64,000 nucleotides of DNA. It comes from Bacteroidota bacterium. Lineage in GTDB: Bacteria > Bacteroidota > Bacteroidia > AKYH767-A > 2013-40CM-41-45. Positions 19,492 through 28,171 of the stretch are shown piece by piece. The notes under the pieces were generated by a model. That model did no database searches. It had not been told where the DNA came from and saw only the letters and a list, made by a program, of their open reading frames with translations. Every line of letters begins with the position of its first letter. The first letter of the stretch is position 1. The position numbers and the translations under genes are program-made. The DNA is taken from assembly GCA_016708785.1 (NCBI GenBank), contig JADJFC010000014.1:62001-126000 (forward strand). The letters are read 5' to 3'.

Positions 19492-20253
19492 TTAAACTTT
19501 TGCAGCATCAACTTCTTCTTTGATCCAGTCGTAACCTTTTTCTTCCAATTCGAAAGCAAGTTCTTTCGTTCCTGATTTCACAATTCTTCCTTTATATAAA
19601 ACGTGCACAAAATCCGGCACGATATAATCAAGTAAACGTTGATAGTGAGTGATGACAACAAATGAACGCTCAGGACTTCTCAATGCATTGACACCGTTTG
19701 CAACAATACGTAAAGCATCAATATCCAATCCTGAATCCGTTTCATCGAGTATAGAAAGCGTTGGCTCTAACATAGCCATTTGAAAAACTTCATTGCGTTT
19801 TTTCTCGCCGCCACTGAAACCTTCGTTCACCGAACGTTGAGTCATGGATTTATCCATTTCCACCAGTTTCATTTTCTCGCGCATTAGAATCAAGAAGTCC
19901 TTTGCATCTAGTGGCGCAAGTCCTTTTGATTTCCGGATTTCGTTCAACGCTGTTTTCAAAAAGTTCGCATTGGTTACGCCGGGAATTTCGACAGGATATT
20001 GGAACGCTAGAAAAATTCCTTTGCGCGCTCTTTCTTCAGGAGAAAGGTCTAATAAGTCCTCTCCATTATAAGTCACGCTTCCATCGGTAACTTCAAATGT
20101 ATCTCTTCCGGAAAGAACAGATGCGAGCGTACTTTTCCCAGACCCGTTCGGACCCATAATTGCGTGTACTTCTCCTTTTCCTACTTCCAGGTTTAGTCCT
20201 CTGAGAATTTCTTTTTCTTCAACGCGAGCTGATAGATTTTTAATTTTTAACAT
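19492..20253 (-). CDS. sufC: SufC ATPase subunit
   Basis: A 253-residue ABC-type ATPase that powers the SufBCD scaffold. Walker A is GPNGSGKST (about residues 34-42). The signature is SGGEKKRNE, and Walker B is LSILDETDSGLDID, with the SufC-specific DETDSGLD. No membrane segments are present, as expected for this soluble ABC protein. It lies between sufB (131-bp spacer) and sufD (12-bp spacer). Confidence 0.96.
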   Translation of the reverse strand: MLKIKNLSARVEEKEILRGLNLEVGKGEVHAIMGPNGSGKSTLASVLSGRDTFEVTDGSVTYNGEDLLDLSPEERARKGIFLAFQYPVEIPGVTNANFLKTALNEIRKSKGLAPLDAKDFLILMREKMKLVEMDKSMTQRSVNEGFSGGEKKRNEVFQMAMLEPTLSILDETDSGLDIDALRIVANGVNALRSPERSFVVITHYQRLLDYIVPDFVHVLYKGRIVKSGTKELAFELEEKGYDWIKEEVDAAKV

Positions 20254-20384
20254 CTTTATTTTATTTCAGACTGCAGGTTTCAAATTGCAATCAATGAATC
20301 GACTATTTCTTTTTAAAATAATTGAGGCAAACTATTTAAACGAGTGACCAACTTTTTGTTAGAGTTGATATTTTGATACAATTT

Positions 20385-21827
20385 TTATCCTACAGAACCT
20401 TCCAGCGAAACTGCTAAAAGTTTCTGCGCCTCCACAGCAAATTCCATCGGCAATTGATTAAAAACTTCCTTGCAATATCCATTAACGATAAGTCCAACAG
20501 CATCTTCATTTGAAATGCCTCGTTGGTTGCAATAAAAGATTTGATCTTCGCCGACTTTTGATGTTGTGGCTTCGTGTTCTACTGTTGCTGATTTATTGTT
20601 TACTTCCAGATATGGAAATGTATGTGCGCCGCATTTGTCGCCGAGTAATAATGAATCGCATTGAGAATAGTTGCGGGCATTTTCTGCTTTCGGAGAAATG
20701 CGTACTAGTCCGCGGTAACTGTTTTGACTATGTCCACCTGAAATACCTTTCGATACGATTGTGCTTTTTGTGTTTCTTCCGAGGTGAATCATCTTCGTTC
20801 CTGTATCGGCTTGCTGATAATTGTTTGTAACGGCAACACTATAAAATTCGCCGACAGAATTATCGCCTTTCAATATTACACTCGGATATTTCCAAGTGAT
20901 AGAAGAACCAGTTTCAACTTGTGTCCAGGAGATCTTTGAATTATCGCCTGCACAGATTCCGCGCTTCGTAACGAAATTATAGATTCCGCCTTTACCATTT
21001 TTATCGCCCGGATACCAGTTTTGTACGGTGCTGTATTTAACTTGAGAATCTTTGTGAGCATAAATTTCTACGACAGCAGCGTGCAATTGATTTTCATCGC
21101 GCATTGGTGCAGAACAACCTTCGAGATAACTTACGAAAGCGCTTTCATCAGCGATGATGAGTGTACGTTCGAATTGTCCGGTACCGGCAGAATTTATTCT
21201 GAAATAAGTCGACAATTCCATCGGACAACGAACGCCTTTAGGAATATAGCAGAATGAACCATCGCTGAAAACAGCAGAGTTCAATGCAGCATAAAAGTTA
21301 TCTGTTGTAGGAACAACAGAGCCTAAATATTTTTTTATTAATTCAGGATGATCATGAACAGCTTCGCTGAATGAGCAGAAAATTATTCCAAGTTCAGCGA
21401 GAGCGCCGCGGAAAGTTGTTTTCACTGAAACGCTATCGATCACTGCATCGACAGCAACACCTGTTAAACGTTTTTGTTCTTCGAGGGAGATTCCAAGTTT
21501 ATCGAATGTTGCACGAATTTCCGGATCAACTTCATCGAGAGAGTTGAGAACGATTTTTTGTTTTGGTGCAGAGTAATAAATGATGTCTTGAAAATCGATA
21601 ACCGGATAATGAACATTCGGCCATGTAGGTTCAGTCATTGTTAACCAATGACGAAACGCTTTGAGGCGCCATTCGAGTAACCATTCCGGTTCATTTTTTT
21701 TCGCAGAGATAAACCGAACGATTCCTTCGTTCAAACCTTTCGGTGCATTATCTGATTCGATGTCGCTTACAAAGCCATACTTGTATTCGCTTTGGGTAAC
21801 ATCATCTATTATTTTTGTATCCGACAT
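20385..21827 (-). CDS. sufB: SufB scaffold subunit
   Basis: A 480-residue SufB, the main cluster-assembly subunit. Recognisable segments are VPTTDNFYAALNSAVFSDGS, FVSYLEGCSAP with its cysteine, and the C-terminal SKVGEDQIFYCNQRGISNED followed by EVFNQLPMEFAVEAQ. The length is normal. The ATG start is supported by the family start position. It is the second gene of the operon, after the HesB-type carrier. Confidence 0.96.
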   Translation of the reverse strand: MSDTKIIDDVTQSEYKYGFVSDIESDNAPKGLNEGIVRFISAKKNEPEWLLEWRLKAFRHWLTMTEPTWPNVHYPVIDFQDIIYYSAPKQKIVLNSLDEVDPEIRATFDKLGISLEEQKRLTGVAVDAVIDSVSVKTTFRGALAELGIIFCSFSEAVHDHPELIKKYLGSVVPTTDNFYAALNSAVFSDGSFCYIPKGVRCPMELSTYFRINSAGTGQFERTLIIADESAFVSYLEGCSAPMRDENQLHAAVVEIYAHKDSQVKYSTVQNWYPGDKNGKGGIYNFVTKRGICAGDNSKISWTQVETGSSITWKYPSVILKGDNSVGEFYSVAVTNNYQQADTGTKMIHLGRNTKSTIVSKGISGGHSQNSYRGLVRISPKAENARNYSQCDSLLLGDKCGAHTFPYLEVNNKSATVEHEATTSKVGEDQIFYCNQRGISNEDAVGLIVNGYCKEVFNQLPMEFAVEAQKLLAVSLEGSVG

Positions 21828-21946
21828 GAGTCACTTTGAAGAGCTTCAAACTCTTCTTTTTTATTCTTCTTTTTACTTTTTAGACAACATCAATGACGTT
21901 ATCTTTAATAAGACTTAATCTAATTAAGAAATTCGGGCAAAAAAAA

Positions 21947-22273
21947 TTACACCGAAAAACTCTCTCCACAACCGCAAGTACGTGAAGCATTCGGGTTAAT
22001 GAATGAAAATCCTTTTCCATTCAGTCCATCGGAGAAATCCAGTTCAGTACCGATCAGGTAGAGGAAGCTTTTTTTGTCACAAACGATCTTAATCCCTTTA
22101 TCTTCAAACACTTTGTCGTCAGGTAATTGTACATTATCGAAATCTAACTTATAAGTCAGACCCGAACATCCGCCACCTTCCACACCCACTCGAATGAACG
22201 AATCGGCCGGTTTATGGTCTTTTTGAATCAATTCCAACGCTTTTTCTTTGGCGCGCTCAGTTACCGTTATCAT
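21947..22273 (-). CDS. HesB/IscA-family iron-sulfur carrier (SufA-like)
   Basis: A 108-residue A-type carrier. It has the three conserved cysteines: GGGCSGLTY near residue 36 and the terminal TCGCGESF. Such proteins receive clusters from SufBCD and pass them to apo-enzymes. As first gene of the SUF operon, with a promoter about 30 bp upstream, it is functionally SufA-like. I leave the symbol empty because IscA, SufA and ErpA cannot be separated by eye. Confidence 0.93.
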   Translation of the reverse strand: MITVTERAKEKALELIQKDHKPADSFIRVGVEGGGCSGLTYKLDFDNVQLPDDKVFEDKGIKIVCDKKSFLYLIGTELDFSDGLNGKGFSFINPNASRTCGCGESFSV

Positions 22274-22302
22274 TTTTTGCCTTTCTGCTTTAAAATCAGG
22301 TA

Positions 22303-22333
22303 CAAAGGTAGGCTATCAAGCCTATAATTCCAA
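22303..22333 (-). promoter_or_regulatory. Predicted Bacteroidota promoter of the SUF operon
   Basis: On the minus strand TACCTTTG (plus 22303-22310) matches the Bacteroidota -7 consensus TAnnTTTG exactly. A TTGG (plus 22330-22333) sits 19 bp further upstream, in the -33 position. The -7 box is about 30 bp before the ATG of the HesB-type gene. This is a pattern match only. Confidence 0.6.
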
Positions 22334-22830
22334 CCTTTTGACGGGGTTTTCTGTACTCATTAACAAGGGATTAGGGCAAAAGTTCTATTTCCCGATGAAA
22401 TTGTTAAGATCTAAATAAACAGAGAATCGATGTTGAAACACTTAAAACGGTGTTCTAATCAGATGAATTTAAAGCATTTAATTTGCTTATCTGTTTTTAA
22501 TCGACGATGTGACCCATAAATCAGTCAATAAATGTTGCAACAGCCGTTTTTTCGATAAAAAATTTCCCGCAGATCGCGCAGATTAAGGCGCAGATAAATA
22601 CGCAGATTTCTTTTATAATCTGCCTGGAGTAGATTTTGATTCTTCAGGAATCATTTTAAATTTTGTATAAATATTGAACGTTTGCAAACAAAAAATCTGC
22701 AACGTTATCTGCGTCTTTATCTGAAGGAGAAAATCACAAAGATTCGATTTTACCTGTTGAATGAAGTTTATCTATGTGCCCTGTGTGTTTATGTGGTTTT
22801 AATTTTTCAACGACACACAGGGCAAATAGA
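22334..22830. other. Long spacer upstream of the SUF operon
   Basis: No supported gene lies here. The spacer separates the SUF promoter from the end of a T9SS protein gene. It holds the imperfect inverted repeat described separately at 22579-22723. The rest is AT-rich and featureless by eye. Confidence 0.5.
22579..22723. repeat. Imperfect inverted repeat of GCAGAT type
   Basis: A 31-nt arm at 22579-22609 (CAGATTAAGGCGCAGATAAA at its start) pairs with 22693-22723, matching at about 25 of 31 positions. The arms are 83 nt apart. Each arm is built from short CGCAGAT units. A related but shorter CGCAGAA run occurs at 58935-58972. This kind of intergenic repeat is common in Bacteroidota, and its function is unknown. 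Confidence 0.6.
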
Positions 22831-24702
22831 TTATTGTTTAATGAGTTTTAAATTTCCGGATTCAGAAGTTTTTACATTTGTGATCTGAACAATGTAAACT
22901 CCTTTTGAAAGTTTTTCTGTGTTCAATAAATATTCATTGCCAACAAATTTATCAGCAATGAAATTTTTCTTGCCAAGAAGATCATAAATTAAAATCTCAT
23001 GGTTTCCGGTTTCATTGGAGTTGATGATCACACGAGCATGATCAGTGACAGGCATTGGCTGAATAGAAAAGTCAATTGATCTTTTTAAATCGCGAATTCC
23101 GGAAACAAGATTATTGCTGAAAGTTCTCATGGTAGTATTCGTCACCACAGGAGCATTCTGATCAAAATAAATATATGCTGTATTATTTACAGGCATAGGA
23201 TCAACATTCGATGAACTTCCTCTAATATGGAATAAGATATAACCGTGACTTGAAGCTTCGTCAATATTACTATCAGGTAAAAGAATATTATCAAAATTAA
23301 ATTTCAGAATGTTATTATTCATTCTTTCTACTGTACACGGATGAGAAGTACCAACCAATTGCATTGATTGAGGATTCAATCCTGCATCAAGAGTATCCAT
23401 CACAAAAACATTAAATGCAGTATCATTCCCTGTATTTTGAAAACGGATCTGATATAATAATTCTTGATCCATAACTACAGCGCTGTCAACACCTACACCG
23501 AGAGGGAATGCAGATTTATCATTCGGATCATAAGCGCACCTAACGGTATTTGTAAAATGAAGAATATTTTGATTGACTATGACACCAGCTGGGTCAAATT
23601 GATTTACTATTCCATTGATCTCAAAAACACTACCAGCCGCTGGAAACAAACAGTACGTTAGAATATTTATAGTTTGTCCAGGAACTAAATTTGCAAAACT
23701 ATATGTGATTGTTTGACCGTTTACCGTTCCTGCGGGATATGAAGAATTATAAACCAAGTTGGTATCTAATGTCAATTCAACAGTAAATGAATCCAAATAT
23801 GTTCCTATATTCTGAATACTTGTAATGATTCCACCAACTTGATTACAACGTGCAAGCGGAGCAGTAATGGAAGAAGTCATTTCATGATAAAACGTATCTG
23901 GCATTATTAAAAAATCAAATCCTGTTGTATCGCTGTTAAGTACAATATTATAAGAAGCAGGTCCACCTGCAATTGAAAAATTTCCTATTGCAGAATATTC
24001 AACTGTGTAATTTCCTATTGTATCATTTAAAAGATAATTTCCATTTTGATTTGTATAAGCAATTTGCATTGATGGAGTAAGCAATATCTGTTGACCGTTT
24101 AAACCTATGTCTGTAGAATCTATTAACCCATTTCCATTCAAATCCCAATAAACGGTTCCTGTGATAGAATGATGTCCCGGATAAAGATAAATGGTATCAT
24201 TTACTACACATCCGTTTCCATCAACAGCATCAAATGTATAAGCCCCACTTAAAAGATTACTCGCAGTAGGTGTTGTTACACCATTACTCCACCAAAACGA
24301 ATAAGGAGGAGATCCTCCAAACACGCTTGCAATAATACTTCCATCATTACATGAAAAACACGAAGGATAGATTAAATTATAAGTTACACTCAACGGACTT
24401 GCAGAAATTGGAAGAACTGTAGCAGTCGTAGCACCACTACATGTATCACCACTTGCATCGATCGTAAAAAAACTATATACACCGGCAGTCAAGCTGGATA
24501 TAGTATATGAACCGGAGTTGGAATTCGTGTTTGTCGGAAAATAAAATGTGTATGGAGCAGTTCCACTATCTGCTAGCAAAGTTATTTGTCCACTCTGATT
24601 ATCGCAACCCGAGTTAGTAACACCAAGTAACGAAACAGTACATTGAGCAAATAGTTGGTTGATCGAAATAATTAAGAGGAAAGTAAGTAAATATTTTTTC
24701 AT
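22831..24702 (-). CDS. Secreted T9SS protein with SprB-like and DUF11-like domains
   Basis: A 623-residue secreted protein with a signal peptide (ends LFAQ). Two SprB-like repeat segments follow: GVTNSGCDNQSGQITLLADS near residue 27 and PSCFSCNDGSIIASVFGGSP near 115. An SdrD B-like/carboxypeptidase-regulatory-like segment comes next (YWDLNGNGLIDSTDIGLNG, with Asp-rich loop), then a conserved surface domain around residues 395-530 (CAYDPNDKSAFPLG, YQIRFQNTGNDTAFNVFVMD, YIYFDQNAPVVTN). A T9SS sorting domain ends the protein (LKLIKQ). The architecture is typical of large Bacteroidota adhesins and gliding-associated surface proteins. The specific role is unknown. Confidence 0.88.
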   Translation of the reverse strand: MKKYLLTFLLIISINQLFAQCTVSLLGVTNSGCDNQSGQITLLADSGTAPYTFYFPTNTNSNSGSYTISSLTAGVYSFFTIDASGDTCSGATTATVLPISASPLSVTYNLIYPSCFSCNDGSIIASVFGGSPPYSFWWSNGVTTPTASNLLSGAYTFDAVDGNGCVVNDTIYLYPGHHSITGTVYWDLNGNGLIDSTDIGLNGQQILLTPSMQIAYTNQNGNYLLNDTIGNYTVEYSAIGNFSIAGGPASYNIVLNSDTTGFDFLIMPDTFYHEMTSSITAPLARCNQVGGIITSIQNIGTYLDSFTVELTLDTNLVYNSSYPAGTVNGQTITYSFANLVPGQTINILTYCLFPAAGSVFEINGIVNQFDPAGVIVNQNILHFTNTVRCAYDPNDKSAFPLGVGVDSAVVMDQELLYQIRFQNTGNDTAFNVFVMDTLDAGLNPQSMQLVGTSHPCTVERMNNNILKFNFDNILLPDSNIDEASSHGYILFHIRGSSSNVDPMPVNNTAYIYFDQNAPVVTNTTMRTFSNNLVSGIRDLKRSIDFSIQPMPVTDHARVIINSNETGNHEILIYDLLGKKNFIADKFVGNEYLLNTEKLSKGVYIVQITNVKTSESGNLKLIKQ

Positions 24703-24966
24703 GAGAATTAATTTTAGGGTTAACGGTAAAATATAAATTCAGCAAATGTGGCTATGAAAATAAGAAAAGTTCTTGAGATTCAAAAGTGGTTGGAAGGAAA
24801 GCGATTTTTAGAGCGAATACCGTTTATGAAAGAATAAAAATTGGCAGAAATTGAAGTTTTCTATGGCTCTTCCTAAGAATTTGATTAGGTTAACAAGTTG
24901 TCAAGTTAACAAATTTAAGGTCCCTAATTTGTAAACCCGCAACTGGAAACCTGCAAAATACCAACA

Positions 24967-25404
24967 CTAATCTCCCTTTTTAAAATCCTTTCCACAATTG
25001 AAGCAATGAAATGTACTGCTAAGAAATGGTATTGGAAAACCTAACAACAAAAATGATATCGCAAACATTCTTCCGGACAATTTATTTTTCACAATATCGG
25101 TGGATCCACAATTGGTACATTTTAATAAGGAATTATCGCTCTTTACTTCGAATTGTTTTTCTGCAAGAGGTGCACTTCCTTCATTTATGTATCCTCCAAC
25201 TCTAAGTATTTCGGTAGCCTCTTGAAAATCGCTTTCTTTCACTTGAAGTTTTACTCCGCCAAAAGCATTAGAATAAAATGGATTAACTTGTACTGTTAAC
25301 TCATTCAGAACTCTGCATTCAATTTCGTCATTTTCCAATCGTACTTTTAAAACAGCAAGTTCTGTGGGATGCGTAAAGGTCATAATTGTTACAAAAGCGT
25401 CCAT
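24967..25404 (-). CDS. DUF2007 protein with C-terminal zinc ribbon
   Basis: A 145-residue protein. Residues 1-70 match DUF2007, a small domain sometimes called a putative signal-transducing protein (MTFTHPTELAVLKVRLENDE). Residues 95-142 form a zinc-ribbon-like pair, CTNCGS and CFNCGK, and the hydrophobic stretch between them (FAISFLLLGFPIPFL) may insert into or pass the membrane. The role is unknown. It is probably monocistronic. Confidence 0.8.
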   Translation of the reverse strand: MDAFVTIMTFTHPTELAVLKVRLENDEIECRVLNELTVQVNPFYSNAFGGVKLQVKESDFQEATEILRVGGYINEGSAPLAEKQFEVKSDNSLLKCTNCGSTDIVKNKLSGRMFAISFLLLGFPIPFLSSTFHCFNCGKDFKKGD

Positions 25405-25471
25405 ATGATTTATTAGATAGTTTCCTTCTATCGGAAAGTTGATGGTAAACCTACACCTAATTTTTATTATA

Positions 25472-26290
25472 TCAAATTGAATTCAAATAGTTAAACATAT
25501 TCCGGCTCATTTCGAAATCAGGAATAGAATCTGAACCTGCATGAAAATTTTCTGCTGCATGGTGTACATCAGAAGTTGCCGGAATAACGCATGTAACACT
25601 AGAATCAGCAAGAATAAATTTCAGAAAGAATGAACTCCAGTTTTTAATTCCGAATTCAGTACACCATTCCGGTAATTTTTTTGCTTTTACTTTTTCAAAC
25701 AATCTTCCTTCACCAAATGGTCTGTTGATCAAAGTTGCAACACCTTTTTCTTTAGCAACTTTTAATAATTTTTTTTCTGCGTGTAATGAATCAATGGAAT
25801 AATTGAACTGAACGAAATCTATTCTTTCTGTAGAAATAATTTTCGCAAGTTCATCGTGCATTGCATCCTGGTAATGTGTGATGCCAATATATTTTATAAT
25901 GCCGGCTTCCTTCCATTCTTTCAAAACAGGAAGATGCGTTTTCCAATCGAGCAGATTATGAATTTGCATAAGATCGATTGTATCTCTTTGCATTTTTTTC
26001 ATCGACGATTTCATCTGATCGATTCCGGCTTGTTTACCGGTAGTCCAAACTTTAGTTGCATAGAAAAAATTGTTTCGTGATTTCAATTTCGAAGTAAGAT
26101 TTCCGATTACCATTTCAGATTTTCCGTACATCGGGGAACTGTCGATTAATTTTCCTCCGCTTCGATGCAATTCTTCTAGGACAGGAATTAAAGTTGATTG
26201 ATTATTTTCATCGACATCGAAACTTTGCCAGGTGCCGAGGCCGATGGCTGGGAGAGATTCGCCGGTTGAAGGAATGATTCGGGTTAACAT
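25472..26290 (-). CDS. Aldo/keto reductase family protein
   Basis: A 272-residue (beta/alpha)8 aldo/keto reductase, a cytoplasmic NAD(P)H-dependent oxidoreductase. The catalytic tetrad can be read as Asp and Tyr in LIDSSPMYGKSE, Lys in FYATKVWTTG and His in LMQIHNLLDW. The ATG at 26290 (MLTRIIPSTGE) is preferred over a TTG 12 bp upstream. The substrate cannot be assigned. An N-terminal GLGTWQSFD segment is typical of the family. Confidence 0.9.
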   Translation of the reverse strand: MLTRIIPSTGESLPAIGLGTWQSFDVDENNQSTLIPVLEELHRSGGKLIDSSPMYGKSEMVIGNLTSKLKSRNNFFYATKVWTTGKQAGIDQMKSSMKKMQRDTIDLMQIHNLLDWKTHLPVLKEWKEAGIIKYIGITHYQDAMHDELAKIISTERIDFVQFNYSIDSLHAEKKLLKVAKEKGVATLINRPFGEGRLFEKVKAKKLPEWCTEFGIKNWSSFFLKFILADSSVTCVIPATSDVHHAAENFHAGSDSIPDFEMSRNMFNYLNSI

Positions 26291-26322
26291 GGTTGAGTAC
26301 AAAATGTATAAGTGAAGCGGGG

Positions 26323-26925
26323 TTAAAATTTATAATTAATATCAAAAAAGTACGCAAGTCCCAACCGACCACCTGACGGATATTGGTATTGAAATAAATA
26401 CTTACTACTCCCATTAACACCATACGAATATCCTATTTGAAGTAGAATTCCAAAATCGACATTTTTACAAATTGGTATTTTCAGATTTGGTCCAAACTCC
26501 ATTTCAGCAGAATACACATTATTCAATCTTTTATGTTCATTACTTATTATTGCATGTGCTGTGGTCAAGGCAAGAGTAACATTCGTCTCGAATCGCAATT
26601 TTATTCTATTTGAATTTTTTACATTATTAATATAACCCAACCTAATACCATAACTTTTCATTGGAGATATGACTCTTTTAAAAAAAACTAAATAACGATA
26701 TTGCCTATCTCGGTAGAAAACACCAAATGAGTATTCATGTTGTTTGGAAATTACACAGTAATTAGGGTTGATATAAAATTGCCAATACTCATCCCCAAAA
26801 GTGGTTCTTAATTTTATGGATCTACTAAAGTCTTCCGGTCTATTTTTATTCTTTTGAGAATAGATGGTTTGATTTGCTCCAAATATCAAAATTATTACAA
26901 ATAAGAAAATCTTGTTTTTTTTCAT
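26323..26925 (-). CDS. Unknown secreted protein, outer-membrane beta-barrel-like
   Basis: A 200-residue protein I do not recognise. It has a signal peptide (FVIILIFGANQTIYSQ) and then alternating polar and aromatic strands (YWQFYINPNYCVIS, RYLVFFKRVISPM, FGILLQIGYSYGVNG), ending in DINYKF with a C-terminal aromatic residue. This fits a small outer-membrane beta-barrel. Its leader is closely similar to that of the next upstream gene (27234-27776), so the two are probably co-regulated. Confidence 0.6.
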   Translation of the reverse strand: MKKNKIFLFVIILIFGANQTIYSQKNKNRPEDFSRSIKLRTTFGDEYWQFYINPNYCVISKQHEYSFGVFYRDRQYRYLVFFKRVISPMKSYGIRLGYINNVKNSNRIKLRFETNVTLALTTAHAIISNEHKRLNNVYSAEMEFGPNLKIPICKNVDFGILLQIGYSYGVNGSSKYLFQYQYPSGGRLGLAYFFDINYKF

Positions 26926-26933
26926 CCGTATTC

Positions 26934-27000
26934 AGCGAAGTCTTCAAATATAAACTTTCCCTTTTAAGTTGTTTACTTCTATAACGATTTAATTTACAAT
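26934..27000 (-). promoter_or_regulatory. Leader copy 1, shared with the neighbouring gene
   Basis: This segment is about 83% identical to 27809-27873 in the same orientation. Both lie directly upstream of an envelope-protein gene. On the minus strand it contains TATATTTG (plus 26945-26952), an exact match to the TAnnTTTG -7 element, about 20 bp before the ATG. It also contains the shared core AAGGGAAAG. Confidence 0.6.
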
Positions 27001-27233
27001 TGCACTTCGTGACAAGCAATATTGAGAAGAAACTCAAATAAGTAGTATCTTGAACAGCCAATGTAATTAAAATTGGGTGCGAAGTAGTGCAACGCTCGAA
27101 TTGATTAGTACTTGGAAACAAATGTATGTCCCGCAACTCAAAGTGGTCGAATTTGACCACTTTAAAACACAAGCCGATTTGCAAACTTTGTCTTACTACT
27201 GGGGACAATTCTTTTGATCATTTTTATATTCAA
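27001..27233. other. Spacer with a 9-bp hairpin
   Basis: No supported gene. AAAGTGGTC at 27140-27148 pairs with GACCACTTT at 27155-27163 around a 6-nt loop, a possible terminator for the upstream minus-strand gene. An open frame through 26846-27208 has no recognisable domain and overlaps both the real gene start and the shared leader, so I do not call it. Confidence 0.5.
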
Positions 27234-27776
27234 CTAGATCATAAATTGATCCGAAAACGTTCTAATAATTCTACCTTTATTATCAAAAACAATTATATCT
27301 GTTGAGAAATAATTCATTTTAATAACTGTACTTTCAATTATGCAAATAGTAAAATTGTCAAACTTCAATAATTTATAGATAGAAATAAATATTCCTTCGG
27401 TAATTGGTTTGGTCTCGTCTATTTCTTTAGGGTAATAGAGAACAGTGTTTTTGGTAAACGTTCTTTTAAATTCCTTAAAAACATTTTTAATTTCCAAATT
27501 CTGGTGATCAAACTGTTCTACAGAATCACAAAATACAGAAAGGCCTTTCAATCTATATTCAGAACCCCCATTCCATTTTTTCATTTTTTGCAGATCTACT
27601 TCATATTCATTAAAATTCACATAAATTGGAAGTGTACTGTACTTATCTGCAATATGAACAACAGAATTAGTAATAGGATTATTATAAAATCTAAAAAGGT
27701 TGTCAATCATTTCATCTTTTTGAACTCTACATCCAATGCTGAAACAAATACAAACGATTGTGAAATAGATTTTCAT
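27234..27776 (-). CDS. Unknown lipoprotein
   Basis: A 180-residue protein I do not recognise. The preferred start (MKIYFTIVCICFSIGC) gives a lipoprotein signal with a lipobox Cys at residue 16. An upstream ATG at 27788 (MTDKMKIYF) is also possible. A still longer frame from 27842 runs into the shared leader and is unlikely. The body has mixed alpha/beta character and no clear motif. It shares a near-identical leader with the beta-barrel-like gene downstream, suggesting a common regulator. Confidence 0.6.
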   Translation of the reverse strand: MKIYFTIVCICFSIGCRVQKDEMIDNLFRFYNNPITNSVVHIADKYSTLPIYVNFNEYEVDLQKMKKWNGGSEYRLKGLSVFCDSVEQFDHQNLEIKNVFKEFKRTFTKNTVLYYPKEIDETKPITEGIFISIYKLLKFDNFTICIIESTVIKMNYFSTDIIVFDNKGRIIRTFSDQFMI

Positions 27777-27808
27777 TTTATCTGTCATGTTCTGAATCCC
27801 ACCCATTA

Positions 27809-27873
27809 AGCGAAGTCCTCTAATGTACGCTTTCCCTTTCAAGTTGATTACTTCTAAATTATTTAATTTACAA
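27809..27873 (-). promoter_or_regulatory. Leader copy 2
   Basis: The counterpart of 26934-27000. The order is the same: an A/T-rich TTGTAAATTAAAT start, TAGAAGTAA, AACTT, the GGGAAAG core and GACTTCGCT next to the gene. The -7 box is degenerate here (TACATTAG instead of TATATTTG). It lies 20 nt before the ATG at 27788. Confidence 0.55.
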
Positions 27874-28171
27874 AAACAATGAGTTCTGCCCCTATTAGTA
27901 GTAAGTCAATTTTAGATTCTAAAATCTTGTTCCGAAAAATAACCATCATTTATGCGGTTACAAATGTCATTTAGAATAAAGTCATTTGTGTATTTATTAT
28001 TGCTGTGCGCCGCGGCGCATAGTCATGCGGAAGGGGAAAACTTGGGGCCTGTCCGCATGGCGTCAGCCATTTCTATTTACTAATTGATTTCTGTTTACTG
28101 CTAAATGTAATGGGACGGTGTAATTTCAAAATCGCCGCCCCCGGGGTTAAATATGTATTGGAATTAAAAAG
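27874..28171. other. Spacer with GC-rich palindromic island
   Basis: No supported gene; a 31-codon open frame at 27879 has no support. The segment 28003-28065 is strikingly GC-rich against the AT-rich background. It contains the perfect palindrome TGCGCCGCGGCGCA (28006-28019) and an inverted pair ATGCGGA/TCCGCAT. The end near 28137-28146 carries CCCCGGGG. It may act as a terminator for the minus-strand repeat-protein gene or be a remnant of foreign DNA. Confidence 0.45.

Noticed and set aside
24885..24925. GTTAAC-containing imperfect palindrome
   Set aside because: It is short and AT-rich, with no copies that I could find elsewhere, so it may be chance.
26846..27208. 120-codon open frame possibly from a transposon remnant
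   Set aside because: It overlaps the start and leader of a real gene, has no recognisable transposase motif, and no terminal repeats were found.
27777..27842. Extended start for the unknown lipoprotein
   Set aside because: It would translate the shared leader sequence; the lipobox fits the start at 27776 or 27788.
27879..27974. 31-codon plus-strand open frame
   Set aside because: It has no domain, no clear promoter and lies beside the duplicated leader; it is too short to support.
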